From assembly GCA_964638165.1 (NCBI GenBank), contig CAZWYJ010000063.1, forward strand, positions 1 to 6,863: a DNA stretch of 6,863 nt, written 5' to 3'. Both the position numbers and the translations under genes were made by a program. Positions 1 to 4,823 of the stretch are shown here, piece by piece. How positions within the stretch are numbered: position 1 is the first letter of the stretch; every line of letters begins with the position of its first letter. The notes below the pieces were generated by a model. The model did not search any database. It was given only the letters and a program-made list of their open reading frames with translations, and was not told where the DNA came from. Origin of the DNA: 2-12-FULL-60-25 sp964638165 (GTDB lineage Bacteria > Patescibacteriota > Patescibacteriia > 2-12-FULL-60-25).

Positions 1-44
1 GCTTCTTTCAAGATTCTGTCAAGTCTGTTCACCAGATTTGGCAT
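1..44 (-). CDS. Possible N-terminus of an unidentified protein, cut by the window edge
   Basis: An ATG on the minus strand, 26 nt after the stop of the zinc-ribbon gene, opens a frame that stays open to the window edge and reads MPNLVNRLDRILKE. The fragment would form an amphipathic helix with alternating leucine and charged residues. A GAAGG lies 13 nt before the ATG, a little far for a standard ribosome-binding site. The short same-strand gap suggests co-transcription with the zinc-ribbon gene. Fourteen codons are too few to name a family, and an open frame of this length can occur by chance. Confidence 0.4.
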   Translation of the reverse strand, partial: MPNLVNRLDRILKE

Positions 45-70
45 TTTTTACGGAGAACCTTCAAAAAAGA

Positions 71-400
71 TTACTTTTTACACGTCTGAAAAAGCGACGC
101 GCAAATATCCCGACTTTGGCTAAGAAGCCGATCCCTGGCCTCAAAACACAGATCCGCTGAAATCGGCTCTACGTCCTGAAAACGAATCGCATCTTGCGCC
201 TCCAAATCCGTCACCATCCCCATGGACGTAATCCCGCTCTGATTCTCAAGGGTCACGGCGAGAATGGCATGCGCGCATGACGGACAGGTTAAATGAAAAA
301 GGCGCATTCCTCCGTGCTCCCCCAGGAGACGAATGCACTGATCTTCATACGTCGCATCACAGAGTGGACAGTGAGACAAGAGTTTTGGCGAGATCTGCAT
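71..400 (-). CDS. Small zinc-ribbon protein, conserved-hypothetical type
   Basis: A 109-residue soluble protein with no signal peptide or membrane segment. Cysteine pairs CPLC (residues 11-14) and CPSC (39-42) make a four-cysteine zinc-ribbon knuckle near the N-terminus. The rest is acidic and ends in a helical, basic tail. Function is unknown; a zinc-stabilised nucleic-acid or protein adaptor is only a guess. I chose the start at MQISPK because it lies just before the zinc ribbon. The frame stays open to an ATG at 511, but the extra 37 residues look non-coding, cross a GC hairpin, and the AAGGAG before that ATG is separated from it by only one base. A TAGGAT box lies 7 nt upstream of the chosen ATG, consistent with a very short leader. 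Confidence 0.75.
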   Translation of the reverse strand: MQISPKLLSHCPLCDATYEDQCIRLLGEHGGMRLFHLTCPSCAHAILAVTLENQSGITSMGMVTDLEAQDAIRFQDVEPISADLCFEARDRLLSQSRDICASLFQTCKK

Positions 401-407
401 AATGAAG

Positions 408-413
408 ATCCTA
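408..413 (-). promoter_or_regulatory. Candidate -10 box of the zinc-ribbon gene
   Basis: TAGGAT on the minus strand, with 7 nt between it and the ATG. It fits the TAnnnT pattern at several other gene starts here. No good -35 is seen, so this is weak on its own. Confidence 0.3.
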
Positions 414-475
414 ACGATATCAGCGGACGCGAATGAAGGCAAGAAGAAGGGCGCGCCGATGGACAAATGCAGAAA

Positions 476-499
476 CCCCCGACACATCAGCGCCGGGGG
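476..499 (-). terminator. GC hairpin, possible weak terminator
   Basis: CCCCCG and CGGGGG form a perfect 6-bp stem around a 12-nt loop. Read on the minus strand it follows the 164-aa gene and the small ORF and precedes the zinc-ribbon gene. It is followed by TTTCTGCATTT rather than a clean T-run, so termination is plausible but not strong. Confidence 0.35.
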
Positions 500-523
500 C
501 TCGTAAGACATTCTCCTTTCTGA

Positions 524-664
524 TCATTTTTTTCTGGCCCGTGCCTGTGGCGGATGGCACCACCAGAAATCAAGCTCCGTCCAAGGTTCATACACATACC
601 GGCCGCGAAGTATCTTGCGGAATCGCTCGTCCAGCTGCAGTCGCCGCACTTTGAATACCGACAT
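524..664 (-). CDS. Possible 46-aa small protein behind the coiled-coil gene
   Basis: The ATG lies two bases after the TGA of the 164-aa gene, a spacing typical of translationally coupled genes. No Shine-Dalgarno is seen, so translation would depend on coupling. The product has a basic N-terminal half (MSVFKVRRLQLDERFRKILR), an aromatic stretch (YVYEPWTELDFWW) and a basic tail (ARARKK). It has no membrane segment and I do not recognise it. The GC hairpin at 476-499 follows its stop, so the two genes would form one transcription unit. The spacer could equally be non-coding, or the ORF could be a gene remnant; only conservation would decide. Confidence 0.35.
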   Translation of the reverse strand: MSVFKVRRLQLDERFRKILRGRYVYEPWTELDFWWCHPPQARARKK

Positions 665-666
665 TT

Positions 667-1161
667 TCATGAAGGCGGTTCTACGCCGGGCGCGATGCCA
701 TTGCGATAGTTCCGGTAGGAATCTTCAAGCAGGAGCTCTTCTTTTGCCGAGTTCGCGGCTTCGAACGTGTGGCAGACGACGACCTTGTATTTCATTCGGA
801 GATCCTCGCATTCCGTTGTGAAGCGCATAACGTCACCAGGAATGAGATAGAACTCGCAGGAGAAATCCCGATGCGAGGTGAGGGTCGTCGACCGGATACA
901 GACTTGCTGTTCCCGAGTGAGACGAAGTCTGAGACCTGCATGTATCGTGCCCACCTCATTTGATACGCCCTGCACGACTACGCTGTAGTCTTGATTGTAA
1001 TCCTCACAGGCAATGACGACGTAAAAGCTGGCAGTGAGATTTGCCAGTTCATTTTCCGCCTCGCGCAGTTCCCTGCCGGGCCTCGCGCGCTCTTGCTCGA
1101 TGGCGCGCTTTTTTTGTTTTAGTTGCTCCACTTTTTCTCGTGCTTCTTGAACAGGGTCCAT
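667..1161 (-). CDS. Hypothetical coiled-coil protein, 164 aa
   Basis: I do not recognise the family. Residues about 3-43 are almost all charged or Gln/Leu and form one long coiled-coil helix. Residues 45-135 alternate hydrophobic and polar residues as in a beta-rich domain (FYVVIACEDYNQDYSVVVQG, FSCEFYLIPGDVMRF, KYKVVVCHTF). There are five cysteines but no metal-binding pair. The tail is Arg/Tyr-rich and ends EPPS. No signal peptide or membrane segment is present, so a cytoplasmic oligomer is the simplest guess. The start is well supported: AAGGAG lies 6 nt before the ATG, the best ribosome-binding site in the window. A near-consensus promoter and a 136-nt leader precede it, so the gene may be well expressed or regulated after transcription. 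Confidence 0.7.
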   Translation of the reverse strand: MDPVQEAREKVEQLKQKKRAIEQERARPGRELREAENELANLTASFYVVIACEDYNQDYSVVVQGVSNEVGTIHAGLRLRLTREQQVCIRSTTLTSHRDFSCEFYLIPGDVMRFTTECEDLRMKYKVVVCHTFEAANSAKEELLLEDSYRNYRNGIAPGVEPPS

Positions 1162-1265
1162 GTCAGACTCCTTTTTTGGATGCGCGTCCGTAAAATAGAC
1201 GCGTTGACGGTCGATTTCGGGTGATCAAAACCCAAACGGAAAGGGCTAAGCACCCAAGTGCCCAA
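1119..1265 (-). CDS. Possible upstream ORF overlapping the start of the coiled-coil gene
   Basis: Within the leader of the 164-aa gene, AAGGAAG (1279-1273) sits 7 nt before a TTG that opens a 48-codon frame. The frame runs through the main ATG in another phase and stops 43 nt inside the gene. The predicted peptide is basic with three tryptophans and resembles nothing I know. It could couple or limit translation of the main gene, but a TTG start plus a purine-rich stretch can arise by chance. Confidence 0.2.
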   Translation of the reverse strand: MGTWVLSPFRLGFDHPKSTVNASILRTRIQKRSLTWTLFKKHEKKWSN

Positions 1266-1297
1266 GGTAGAACTTCCTTATTGTTGAGAGGAACAAT
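1162..1297 (-). promoter_or_regulatory. Structured 5' leader of the coiled-coil gene
   Basis: From the predicted transcription start to the ATG is about 136 nt, long for this window. Three inverted repeats are visible: TTATTGTT/AACAATAA at the extreme 5' end, GCAC/GTGC with a 4-nt loop (1250-1261), and CGCGTC/GACGCG with a 9-nt loop (1183-1203), the last just before the ribosome-binding site. I do not recognise a known riboswitch class. Confidence 0.4.
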
Positions 1298-1299
1298 AA
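1278..1299 (-). repeat. Inverted repeat at the predicted transcription start
   Basis: Perfect 8-bp arms (TTATTGTT/AACAATAA) flank a 6-nt loop. The repeat overlaps the predicted transcription start, so it could be a 5'-terminal mRNA hairpin or an operator bound by a dimeric repressor. Confidence 0.6.
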
Positions 1300-1303
1300 A
1301 AAC

Positions 1304-1332
1304 AACATAGCAAAAAATGAAGAAAAAGTCAA
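1304..1332 (-). promoter_or_regulatory. Near-consensus sigma70 promoter of the coiled-coil gene
   Basis: Minus-strand TTGACT (-35) and TATGTT (-10) are separated by exactly 17 nt of T-rich spacer. It is the only place in the window where both boxes are good at ideal spacing. Predicted transcription start is near 1297. Confidence 0.75.
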
Positions 1333-1372
1333 GCATACATTACAATACCCCGCACTCCGAGACTAATTCCGT

Positions 1373-1404
1373 CCTACGCCCCGCGATCTGCGCCCCGCGC
1401 CCCT
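1373..1404 (-). repeat. C-rich/G-rich intergenic repeat, copy next to rodA
   Basis: Positions 1377-1404 match 2994-3021 exactly over 28 nt. The unit carries CGCCCCGCG twice, 14 nt apart. Read on the minus strand it continues into GGGGCGTAGG followed by GGAATT, the same word order as in the hairpin at 3941-3978. No complementary partner arm follows, so this looks like a half or decayed element. It begins 4 nt past the rodA stop and could act as that gene's 3' structure. Confidence 0.7.
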
Positions 1405-1408
1405 CCCC

Positions 1409-2506
1409 TCACCCGCTCGCGCGCCGATGGACCGCAATACTCTCGATGATCCCGACGCACAGAAACACCGCAATCATGAACGATGCCGCCGCGGAGATGA
1501 ATGGTAGTGGAATACCCGTCACCGGCATGATGCCTAAATTCATTCCGGCATTGATAACAATGTGAATGAGAAAAATCGTTCCGATGCCAAAGAGTAAAAT
1601 CATCGCAAACGGATCGCCCGAATGCTTTGCGAGCAAAAAGCAACGCGTAAAAAAAAGCGCATACAGCCCAAGAATGAAAGCGATGCCTATGAAGCCGAGC
1701 TCTTCTCCAACGACAGCGAACGTGAAGTCCGTAGACGCTTCCGGCAAAAACCGCAATCGTGACTGCGACCCTTCGCCCACGCCCGTACCGAACATCCCGC
1801 CGGAACCGATGGCGATACGCGCCTGCGTCACGTTGTATCCCGCTCGCATGGGATCGCGCGACGGATCGAGAAATGCCATGAACCGGTCCTTCTGATATGG
1901 CTCAAAAAGGAAAAGCCATGCACAGGAAGCGACAATGGCTCCGATGCCGATAAACCCGGCGATCACCTTCCACGGGAGGCCGATGAAGAGGACAGCGCAG
2001 AACCACAGGGCGAACATCACCATGGCAGAACCGAAGTCCGGTTGCGCGAGCACGAGCCCAGCATATCCGGCTGTCGCGAGAAAACTCCCGGCAATAGCAT
2101 GCCACGGAAGTCGGTGTGCAAATCGCACGAGGTACGCCGCGAGGAAGATGACGAGACAAACCTTTGCGATCTCAACGGGCTGAAGAGAGAGTCCGCCGAT
2201 CACGTACCACCCGCGCATTCCACGAACCGAGGCTCCAAAGAGAACGCCCCCAAGAATGAGCGCGCCGAACGCGTAGATCGGGAGTGCGAGGCCGCGAAGT
2301 TGACGATAGTCGAAAAGCGCGAGAGCCGTTGCACAGACCCCGCCAATGACGAGCGCGACGATCTGCTTCTGAAAAACGAACAAGCCGACCTCCGGACGGG
2401 ACATGCCGATCCCGTACACCACCACCAACCCGACCGACGTGAGTGCGAGAACGGCGAGGAGGAGGATCCAGTCAAAACGGATGACGATATGCTGAAATCG
2501 CTGCAT
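1409..2506 (-). CDS. rodA: RodA-family (SEDS) peptidoglycan glycosyltransferase
   Basis: A 365-residue polytopic membrane protein with about ten hydrophobic segments (near 13-33, 44-65, 73-93, 111-128, 137-155, 158-178, 180-203, 266-288, 299-322, 336-357). SEDS proteins polymerise lipid II into glycan strands with a class B penicillin-binding protein. Family motifs in order are QPVEIAK (109-115), QPDFGSA (155-161), YNVTQARIAIGSGG (224-237), FLPEASTDFTFAVVGEELG (253-271, with D260 at the known catalytic aspartate position) and GIMPVTGIPLPF (325-336). These favour RodA over FtsW, though FtsW is not excluded. The usual SYGGS after PLPF reads SAAAS here, and QPSE is QPVE. The start at MQRF fits family length; upstream codons read poorly. 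TATGAT ends 6 nt before the ATG and no Shine-Dalgarno is seen, so the mRNA is probably leaderless. No mreBCD or PBP2 gene is adjacent. Confidence 0.88.
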   Translation of the reverse strand: MQRFQHIVIRFDWILLLAVLALTSVGLVVVYGIGMSRPEVGLFVFQKQIVALVIGGVCATALALFDYRQLRGLALPIYAFGALILGGVLFGASVRGMRGWYVIGGLSLQPVEIAKVCLVIFLAAYLVRFAHRLPWHAIAGSFLATAGYAGLVLAQPDFGSAMVMFALWFCAVLFIGLPWKVIAGFIGIGAIVASCAWLFLFEPYQKDRFMAFLDPSRDPMRAGYNVTQARIAIGSGGMFGTGVGEGSQSRLRFLPEASTDFTFAVVGEELGFIGIAFILGLYALFFTRCFLLAKHSGDPFAMILLFGIGTIFLIHIVINAGMNLGIMPVTGIPLPFISAAASFMIAVFLCVGIIESIAVHRRASG

Positions 2507-2512
2507 GGCAGG

Positions 2513-2536
2513 ATCATAACCTACCCGCCGGCAGGG
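2513..2536 (-). promoter_or_regulatory. Candidate rodA promoter with adjacent palindrome
   Basis: Minus-strand TATGAT (2518-2513) ends 6 nt before the rodA ATG, placing transcription start at or beside the start codon. No good -35 is seen. Just upstream is a near-palindrome centred on GCCGGC (2524-2535, one mismatched pair), which could be an operator or just another intergenic repeat. Confidence 0.45.
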
Positions 2537-2564
2537 AGGAAGGAACGGGAGGGAAAGGCAAAAA

Positions 2565-2582
2565 CAGGGCGTGGGGCGTGGG
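2565..2582 (+). repeat. G-rich left arm of the cassette
   Basis: GGGCGTGGGGCGTGGG is two imperfect copies of a GGGGCGT unit. It is followed by AAATACCCATTGACA, where CCC can also fold back on GGG locally. The TTGACA would suit a -35 box, but no -10 follows at 16-19 nt. It lies 47 nt before the four-helix-bundle start codon. Confidence 0.6.
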
Positions 2583-2629
2583 AAATACCCATTGACAAAT
2601 ACATTGAAAGGGGTCACTGAATATCTTAT

Positions 2630-2989
2630 ATGAACATCCGATCCCATAAAGACCTTCTCGCTTGGCAGTATTCGTATAATCTCGCTAAGGAAATATACAA
2701 AATCACTGATACCTTTCCGCCATCAGAGCGATTCGGACTCACCTCACAATTACGACGCGCCGCAGTCTCGATTCCATCGAATATCTCCGAAGGGTATCAC
2801 CGATCAACAACGAAAGAGTATCGAAATTTCTGCTACATTGCGTACGGATCAGCTAATGAAGTCGAAACGCAATTACAGCTCGCAAAAGATCTTGGCATGG
2901 CACCTGATGCATTGTGTAAAAACGCCGACGAGCTGCTCCGCTCAACGCTTCGGCTACTAAACAAGCTCTGCCAAGCACTCCGAGAATAA
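2630..2989 (+). CDS. Four-helix-bundle protein, S23/TIGR02436 (Avd-like) family
   Basis: A complete 119-residue all-helical protein of normal family length. Recognisable conserved segments are IRSHKDLLAWQ (3-13), FPPSERFGLTSQLRRAAVSI (29-48) followed by PSNISEG (49-55), and the IAYGSANEVETQL segment (70-82). Relatives are encoded inside 23S rRNA intervening sequences and, as Avd, assist reverse transcriptase in diversity-generating retroelements. Family members form basic oligomeric bundles that can bind nucleic acid; the role of stand-alone copies is largely unknown. No rRNA, reverse transcriptase or template/variable repeat is seen here. The gene diverges from rodA and converges on the 294-aa gene, with complementary repeat arms on both sides. 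The ATG matches the usual family N-terminus. An AAAGGGG lies 16 nt before it, too far for a normal ribosome-binding site. Confidence 0.92.
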   Translation: MNIRSHKDLLAWQYSYNLAKEIYKITDTFPPSERFGLTSQLRRAAVSIPSNISEGYHRSTTKEYRNFCYIAYGSANEVETQLQLAKDLGMAPDALCKNADELLRSTLRLLNKLCQALRE

Positions 2990-3022
2990 CCCGCGCCCCG
3001 CGATCTGCGCCCCGCGCCCCTG
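2990..3022 (+). repeat. C-rich right arm of the cassette
   Basis: This lies between the convergent stops of the four-helix-bundle gene (2989) and the 294-aa gene (3023), touching both. It contains the 28-nt sequence shared with 1377-1404, with CGCCCCGCG repeated 14 nt apart around ATCTG. It may also act as a two-way 3' structure, but has no T-run. Confidence 0.75.
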
Positions 3023-3907
3023 CTAAAACCTCTCCGACGGCAAGTACGCAGACGAATCAAAGAAATTCACAACAGGTACGACTTCCGTTTCCGTGATCGA
3101 GGGCAATGTCTCATACCAATCCGTTTCCACCACGCGAGACTCCCCGGGCTTAAATTCGGAAATCGTAATGTAATTCACGGCGACCGGCGCATTCGCCCGA
3201 TGCAGAAGCACGTAGATCCCAACATTCCAGTATCCGTACGGAGTCGGGTTCTTCAAGATGAAGCGCGTGCGCGTTGCCTTGCGCGTGCCGATCGTCAAAT
3301 TTGTCTTCGTCTCAAGATCTTCGATCTTAAAATCATCGTGACTTGCCATCCATGCCGCAAAATCCTGTCCGACAATCGCCGGATCAACGCGCTTCCACAC
3401 GAGATTCTCCACAATGAGCGCAGACGTCTTCCCTCCTGTCTTCTGAGGAGCAAATCCGAATTCACCGAGGTATGCGGACTGCTTCGGCATCAAAAAACCG
3501 CTCTTCATCGCCGTCTGCTCTCCGCTCACATTGAACCGATACGTGAATTCCGCGTACCACTGATCATTCGGATTCGTGACCGCAACGACCATATCCAAAC
3601 GACTATCCGTCCCCTGAAAAACCTGGACCGGACTCGTCTGCACGGAACGCGGCCGGTTCGACTGCAACCGCTGAGCCACGAAGGCATTTTCCGCAATACT
3701 CTGCGTAATGCGGGATTCGATCGGATAGGAAATCACGTAGGCATCAAGAACACCCCACAGCGCATATCCCCAAAACAATGCATTGATGGCAATGAGAAGG
3801 ACGCGGGCACTTCGGCGAATCTCCAACTCGTGACGAACCCAAAAAGAGGAAAACTTCAGTTCGCCTTCTGTGAAACCTGAACCGATAATCACTTCTTGAT
3901 CCGGCAT
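3023..3907 (-). CDS. Membrane-anchored hypothetical protein with extracytoplasmic beta domain
   Basis: A 294-residue protein I cannot assign. The first 35 residues are charged (RHELEIRRSAR just before the membrane), then one hydrophobic segment (about 36-58), then an outside region of about 235 residues. This suggests an N-in, C-out single-pass protein. The outer part holds two similar stretches, VAVTNPNDQWYAEFTYRF (108-125) and FILKNPTPYGYWNVGIYVLL (216-235), each with an N-P-N/T motif followed by aromatic beta strands. They look like a duplicated beta-sandwich of the Ig/FxLYD or LEA-like sort, a fold guess only. Extended -10 TGCTAAACT lies 12 nt before the ATG and there is no Shine-Dalgarno. 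It diverges from the other anchored protein (4015-4746), so the two may act together in the envelope. Confidence 0.75.
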   Translation of the reverse strand: MPDQEVIIGSGFTEGELKFSSFWVRHELEIRRSARVLLIAINALFWGYALWGVLDAYVISYPIESRITQSIAENAFVAQRLQSNRPRSVQTSPVQVFQGTDSRLDMVVAVTNPNDQWYAEFTYRFNVSGEQTAMKSGFLMPKQSAYLGEFGFAPQKTGGKTSALIVENLVWKRVDPAIVGQDFAAWMASHDDFKIEDLETKTNLTIGTRKATRTRFILKNPTPYGYWNVGIYVLLHRANAPVAVNYITISEFKPGESRVVETDWYETLPSITETEVVPVVNFFDSSAYLPSERF

Positions 3908-3919
3908 GATGATGAAGGT

Positions 3920-3928
3920 AGTTTAGCA
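3920..3928 (-). promoter_or_regulatory. Extended -10 promoter of the 294-aa gene
   Basis: Minus-strand TGCTAAACT gives a TGn extension plus TAAACT, 12 nt before the ATG. No good -35 exists; its expected position falls in the left arm of the hairpin repeat. Confidence 0.5.
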
Positions 3929-3940
3929 CATGCAGACAGA

Positions 3941-3992
3941 GGGGCGTAGGTTGTGGGAATTCCCGCGCCCTGCGCCCTGCGATCCGCGCCCC
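3941..3992 (+). repeat. Hairpin repeat related to both cassette arms, without a gene
   Basis: The left arm GGGGCGTAGGTTGTGGG and right arm CCCGCGCCCTGCGCCC meet at the perfect palindrome GGGAATTCCC (3955-3964). Positions 3941-3959 pair with 3960-3978 at 18 of 19 sites when G.U is allowed (four wobbles, one mismatch). The right side continues to 3992 and matches 18 of 20 bases with the 28-nt repeat (3973-3992 against 2994-3013). It lies between two divergent -10 boxes. Confidence 0.75.
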
Positions 3993-3997
3993 AACAA

Positions 3998-4006
3998 TGC
4001 TATACT
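3998..4006 (+). promoter_or_regulatory. Extended -10 promoter of the 243-aa gene
   Basis: TGCTATACT carries a TGn extension and a one-mismatch TATAAT, 8 nt before the chosen ATG at 4015. Transcription would begin within about two bases of that ATG. The -35 position lies at the foot of the hairpin repeat and does not match the consensus. Confidence 0.6.
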
Positions 4007-4014
4007 CTCCTCAG

Positions 4015-4746
4015 ATGCGATTGAAAGCATTCTTCCAACCGAAACCGTCCGTCACGCATGAACGACGGATGATGCTCGCCGGATTCATCACGATTTTTCT
4101 CTTCGTGACGGTTTTCTTTTTCCTGACAAGCGCGCTCCTGCATGACGTACAAGTCCGCATGATTGCCATTTCCCGCACCGCAAGAGCCCTCATCCGCGCC
4201 ACGCCTCCCAAACCCGAACGGTATATCGCAACACCTCGAATCACAATCATGGATACCGAGATCGCCACGACCGTGACCCCGGCCATCGTCGAGGACGTGA
4301 CCATACCGGAAGATCCGAAACCGGAACTCCACCGAGGTTTTCACATCATGACGACAGCGGATGGGGAAATGAAGCTCGAACCACTCAGCGGCGACGTCGC
4401 ATCGCTTGGAACGATTACGATCCCGTCCTTCGCGCTCCTCGCGCTCCGCTTTTCCGGGGAAACGATCACGAGCGCTTCCATCCCGCTGGGATCGGATCGC
4501 GTCACGGCATACCTTTCTACGACGAAAGGCGGAATGACCAAAATCTACGCGGTGAATATCCAAACGAAAAAAGCCACTGTCGTCAAAACAATCAATGGCG
4601 AGAATGGCATCGTGTACGCCACATACGGCATCAGCGGGAACCGTCTTGTTCTCGTAAACACCGCAGACCAGAACCTCGAGAGCGCCATGACGCTCGACCT
4701 CAGCAATCCATCGGGATCGCTCGCGAGGTACGAGACCGACAAATAG
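4015..4746 (+). CDS. Membrane-anchored hypothetical protein, 243 aa
   Basis: Family not recognised. The N-terminus is positively charged (R2, K4, K10, R17, R18), followed by one long hydrophobic segment at about 20-42, rich in Phe, that fits an N-in signal anchor. Residues 58-110 are Pro/Thr/Ile-rich and look like a spacer. Residues 110-243 show short alternating strands with SGETITSASIPLGSDRVTAY, KIYAVNIQTKKATVVKTING and GNRLVLVNTADQ, suggestive of incomplete beta-propeller-like blades. There are no catalytic motifs or cysteines. I chose the ATG at 4015 over an in-frame ATG at 3997 because the earlier one overlaps the -10 box. No Shine-Dalgarno is seen. It diverges from another single-pass protein, and the two may share regulation. 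Confidence 0.72.
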   Translation: MRLKAFFQPKPSVTHERRMMLAGFITIFLFVTVFFFLTSALLHDVQVRMIAISRTARALIRATPPKPERYIATPRITIMDTEIATTVTPAIVEDVTIPEDPKPELHRGFHIMTTADGEMKLEPLSGDVASLGTITIPSFALLALRFSGETITSASIPLGSDRVTAYLSTTKGGMTKIYAVNIQTKKATVVKTINGENGIVYATYGISGNRLVLVNTADQNLESAMTLDLSNPSGSLARYETDK

Positions 4747-4755
4747 AGAGGAGAA

Positions 4756-4823
4756 GGTAGATGGTAGGTAGTAGGTGGTAGATAGGAAATTTCCTACCTA
4801 CGACCTACCATCTACGACCTACC
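4756..4823. repeat. 68-nt inverted repeat made of GGTAG-type units
   Basis: Two 34-nt arms match at 28 of 34 positions and meet at TAGGAAATTTCCTA (4783-4796, a perfect palindrome). Each arm is itself a run of degenerate 7-8-nt GGTAG(A/G)T units, and the arms are adjacent, so the whole is one hairpin. It begins 10 nt after the stop of the 243-aa gene. No T-run follows, so it is not a standard intrinsic terminator. Confidence 0.85.

Larger units (their letters stand above)
2565..3022 (+). mobile_element. Putative hairpin-bordered cassette carrying a four-helix-bundle gene
   Basis: The four-helix-bundle gene is bracketed by a G-rich left arm starting CAGGGCGTGGGGCG and a C-rich right arm ending GCCCCTG. 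The inner parts (2570-2582 with 2990-3002) pair over 13 consecutive positions as RNA, two of them G.U. The right arm begins at the base after the stop codon. The related repeat at 3941-3978 has both arms fused with no gene between. I see no transposase and no convincing target duplication. The mobile-unit reading is inference, supported by the layout of S23 intervening sequences in 23S rRNA. A pair of ordinary GC-rich repeats that happens to flank a gene is the alternative. Confidence 0.4.

Noticed and set aside
401..511. Longer start for the zinc-ribbon protein
   Set aside because: AAGGAG lies only one base from that ATG, and the added 37 residues include the hairpin and read as non-coding. 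Not fully excluded.
433..654. 73-aa frame on the plus strand
   Set aside because: It has low-quality composition, no ribosome-binding site, and crosses the GC hairpin.
2042..2620. 192-aa open frame on the plus strand
   Set aside because: It is antisense to rodA and its promoter, highly charged without domain features, and rodA motifs are clear on the other strand.
2592..2629. Promoter of the four-helix-bundle gene from TTGACA
   Set aside because: The -35 match is perfect, but no acceptable -10 lies 16-19 nt downstream, and TATCTT or TATATG would place the start inside the gene.
2630..2989. Diversity-generating retroelement accessory gene (avd)
   Set aside because: The fold family fits, but there is no reverse transcriptase and no template/variable repeat pair in the window.
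2565..3022. True 23S rRNA intervening sequence
   Set aside because: Both flanks are protein genes (rodA and the 294-aa gene) and no rRNA sequence is recognisable. Only the layout is similar.
3200..3880. 226-aa open frame on the plus strand
   Set aside because: It is antisense to the 294-aa membrane-anchored gene, which has a promoter, a membrane segment and repeated beta motifs. The shadow frame has none of these.
4000..4563. 187-aa and overlapping minus-strand frames
   Set aside because: They are antisense to the 243-aa gene, with Arg/Asp/Gly-rich shadow composition and no start signals.
4756..4823. CRISPR array
   Set aside because: The units are 7-8 nt, degenerate and contiguous, with no spacers, and form one inverted repeat.
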